Assembly (NCBI GenBank): GCA_031409775.1
Contig: JANNXY010000040.1
Coordinates: forward strand, 1 to 6,825
Source of the DNA: JANNXY01 sp031409775
GTDB taxonomy: Bacteria; Patescibacteriota; Minisyncoccia; Phycocordibacterales; CAIZIN01
DNA: 6,825 nucleotides
Reading direction: 5' to 3'
Below, one piece after another: positions 5,050 to 6,825 of the stretch. The number at the start of each line of letters is the position of its first letter. Positions within the stretch are counted from its first letter, which is position 1. The notes under the pieces were generated by a model, which made no database searches, was not told the DNA's origin, and saw nothing but the letters and a program-made list of their open reading frames with translations. A program made the position numbers and the translations under genes.

Positions 5050-6702
5050 TTACAATCGCAAACCTTGATCAAAGGCAAGTTGCCTGAACCGAGGTGAAAC
5101 ATCATGTAGCTCGGATAGGGAGCTAGTTATCGCTTCAACTTGACTGTAGCCATTTATGACTTCTGTCGCTGGCCGAAGCATAACGAATTTGGTACACAAT
5201 TTGGCAACGGTAGAGAATCTATGCGCAATAACTAATGCACTAACACTTCCCTGTAGAGCAGTCTCTAGACCCTGTTGAACTTCTCGTTCTGTGGTCGAAT
5301 CTAGACTGGCTGTGGCTTCGTCAACAATCATGAGATGCGGCTTTTTCATCACTGCCGCTCCAATCATCAGTCTCTGAGCCTGACCACCCGATAGCTGCAA
5401 ACCGTTTTTGCCAACCCTGGTTTCTAGACCATGAGTTAACCTTGCTCCGAAGTCGATCTGTAGGAGTCTCATAACCCCCCAAATTTCTTCATCAGTAACT
5501 GTTAGTTGCTTATCTGGATCTAGGCCGTAGACCATATTGGTCCTTATTGTTCCGCTAAATATTTGCGGCTGCTGGGCTATATAGCCTACAGTTTCACGGA
5601 ATGATCGCAGGTTAATATTTCTGATATCATGCCCGCCAATTAGTATTTCACCTTGTTGAGGAAACATATAGGCAAGCAATAACCTCATTACAGTAGTCTT
5701 GCCTACACCTGATGGTCCGAGCAATGCTACCTTTTCTCCTGGTTCAACTGTGAAACTGACATTCTTTAGGACGCCTTTATCTTCGTCACCACTATACGAA
5801 TGAGAAACATTTCTGAATTCTACCCGATGTGTTTGGCGAGGGATAACTATTGCATCTTCTCTTTCCATTTCAATTTCTGGCTTTACACTTAGCCCCTCGA
5901 TCATGAGCATTACTGCAGGCATGTTCCAGTTTATCTTGTGTTCGATATCAGCAAGACGCCATAGATTATCGATCAATCCAAATGACCATGTGAATAATGG
6001 ATAGATAAGCCCAATGCTCATTTCTCCGTTATAGACTCGATATGCTCCGATACCCATCACTATCACCAGTCCACCAACATTGGTGAGGCTTCTCCATAAT
6101 GACATGAAGATAAACCATAACCAAAATTTACGGTCTTTGGACATTAGTAGATTGAATTGTTGATCCATTGCAGAGATTTCATGGAGATCTCTGGCTGTGG
6201 TTCCAACTCTTTCCACTTTTTCCATTCTTTCTGCTCTGTGGTGCCCAAGCTTTTTGAATTCCATTTCGAGCGGTGTGATTTCTTTCATTACTTTGTAGTT
6301 TAGGAAGATTGACCAAGATAGATATGATGCGATTACTAAAGTCATCACGATTCCGCCGCGCCAATCGATAATCCAAAGAAAGACATATGTAAGGCCAAGT
6401 GAAAGAATCGTTGGGATCCCGTCAAATAGCATCATACTTTGGAGTTCAATGAGTCTCCATTTTCCTTTGTCGATTGAAATAGGGGAGAGTTGCGTTCCGC
6501 CTTTGATATGCTGAGCAAGTGACTTCTCAAAGAATAATTTACTGATTACGTTTTCAAGGCTTGAGAAATGCAGGCCGAGAATCCATTCACGAGCTCGCAT
6601 CATGTAGCTTTCACAAATCTTCTTTAAGCCAAGGATTATTCCTGTAGCTCCGAGAGCTTTGATGATCAAGTCTTTGTCATGATGAACTAAGGCCCCTTCC
6701 AC
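5050..6702 (-). CDS. ABC exporter (fused membrane and ATPase domains), missing the first membrane helix
   Basis: This is an inner-membrane ABC exporter half-transporter that would work as a dimer; the substrate is unknown. The ATPase domain (about 292-530) is intact: Walker A GPSGVGKTT (329-337), Q-loop Gln377, signature LSGGQ (437-441), Walker B LMIVDEA (457-463, catalytic Glu462), D-loop SLD (466-468) and H-loop His494. The membrane domain shows helices near 11-29, 93-111, 116-135, 203-221 and 229-247, which is five, not six. Sequence resembling the segment before TM2 begins right at the first codon, so about 60 residues with TM1 are absent. The start is a GTG directly after an in-frame TAG, with no ribosome site at a useful distance; no upstream frame encodes TM1. 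A transposase reading away begins 42 bp upstream, so a 5' truncation by insertion is likely and the product is probably non-functional or unexpressed. Confidence 0.85.
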   Translation of the reverse strand: MEGALVHHDKDLIIKALGATGIILGLKKICESYMMRAREWILGLHFSSLENVISKLFFEKSLAQHIKGGTQLSPISIDKGKWRLIELQSMMLFDGIPTILSLGLTYVFLWIIDWRGGIVMTLVIASYLSWSIFLNYKVMKEITPLEMEFKKLGHHRAERMEKVERVGTTARDLHEISAMDQQFNLLMSKDRKFWLWFIFMSLWRSLTNVGGLVIVMGIGAYRVYNGEMSIGLIYPLFTWSFGLIDNLWRLADIEHKINWNMPAVMLMIEGLSVKPEIEMEREDAIVIPRQTHRVEFRNVSHSYSGDEDKGVLKNVSFTVEPGEKVALLGPSGVGKTTVMRLLLAYMFPQQGEILIGGHDIRNINLRSFRETVGYIAQQPQIFSGTIRTNMVYGLDPDKQLTVTDEEIWGVMRLLQIDFGARLTHGLETRVGKNGLQLSGGQAQRLMIGAAVMKKPHLMIVDEATASLDSTTEREVQQGLETALQGSVSALVIAHRFSTVAKLCTKFVMLRPATEVINGYSQVEAITSSLSELHDVSPRFRQLAFDQGLRL

Positions 6703-6709
6703 CTATAAC

Positions 6710-6738
6710 TTGATACATCCTCCATCTATCTGTATACT
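6710..6738 (+). promoter_or_regulatory. Promoter of the partial transposase, probably leaderless
   Basis: TTGATA (6710-6715), a 17-nt spacer and TATACT (6733-6738) match consensus at 5/6 each. The -10 ends 6 nt before the ATG at 6745, and no Shine-Dalgarno site is present. Confidence 0.6.
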
Positions 6739-6744
6739 GTAGGT

Positions 6745-6825
6745 ATGACAACCATAGATAAATACTCTCGTATGCGTCTTTTGTTAAATGAAAAGCAGTG
6801 GAGACAGTACCTCGCTACCGAAGCA
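6745..6825 (+). CDS. Start of a probable ISAzo13-type transposase (partial, runs off the window)
   Basis: Only 27 codons are visible, from ATG at 6745 to the window end. The pattern I-x2-KY-x3-(9 residues including LLNEKQWRQ)-LATEA resembles the opening of ISAzo13-family (Rhodopirellula-type DDE) transposases, which typically read KY, then L-D/N-E-R/K-Q-x-R, then A-x-EA. No catalytic residue lies in the visible part, so the call rests on this short resemblance. Its own promoter stands just upstream, and the neighbouring exporter has lost its 5' end at this boundary, as expected for an insertion. Confidence 0.5.
   Translation, partial: MTTIDKYSRMRLLLNEKQWRQYLATEA

Larger units (their letters stand above)
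6703..6825 (+). mobile_element. Possible left end of an insertion sequence (partial)
   Basis: The exporter-like reading stops at 6702 and the transposase-like gene starts at 6745, so the element boundary should lie in or near 6703-6744. The terminal inverted repeat cannot be identified because the other end is outside the window, and no target duplication can be checked. Confidence 0.3.

Noticed and set aside
1..6825. CRISPR array, tRNA or rRNA genes
   Set aside because: No regularly spaced repeats, no cloverleaf with a GTTCGA-type T-arm and no rRNA-like stretch were found on either strand by eye.

Overview
The window is a compact bacterial chromosomal segment, probably metagenome-derived. 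Nothing here fixes the taxon. A trigger factor without its PPIase domain, near-absent Shine-Dalgarno sites, short gene overlaps and a patchy gene set would all suit a Candidate Phyla Radiation (Patescibacteria)-like genome, but this is an inference at moderate to low confidence. TGA, TAA and TAG all act as stops; rsmE ends at TGA exactly where the family ends, which argues against the TGA=Gly code of Gracilibacteria.

Layout. 1-107: no recognisable gene. 108-932 (+): a Gfo/Idh/MocA oxidoreductase lacking its N-terminal NAD(P)-binding Rossmann half, read as a 5'-truncated pseudogene. 934-966: a strong two-way terminator serving both this gene and clpP. 974-1549 (-): clpP, whose catalytic Asp position is Asn. 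1557-1606: back-to-back promoters for clpP and the mntA operon that overlap at their -35 hexamers, each with its -10 box only 6-7 nt from the ATG. 1613-2892 (+): mntA (antitoxin nucleotidyltransferase), hepT (HEPN toxin) and rsmE (16S rRNA methyltransferase), joined by 14-nt overlaps. 2840-3394 (-): a DUF218/YdcF-like protein that overlaps the rsmE tail by 53 bp and probably starts at CTG. 3469-4950 (-): tig (trigger factor without PPIase domain) followed by a MazG-like NTP pyrophosphohydrolase. 5013-5041: terminator. 5050-6702 (-): an ABC exporter lacking its first membrane helix. 6745-end (+): the first 27 codons of a probable ISAzo13-type transposase with a good promoter; its insertion may be what beheaded the exporter.

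How the genes fit together. Most of the intact genes concern protein and RNA quality control: ClpP protease, trigger factor, RsmE, a house-cleaning NTP pyrophosphatase and an AMPylation-type toxin-antitoxin pair. The most unusual feature is the coupling of clpP to the MntA/HepT operon through one 8-bp block carrying both -35 elements, together with an apparent preference for leaderless transcripts. Both edges of the window carry genes that have lost their 5' ends, suggesting rearrangement or IS activity on either side of a conserved core.
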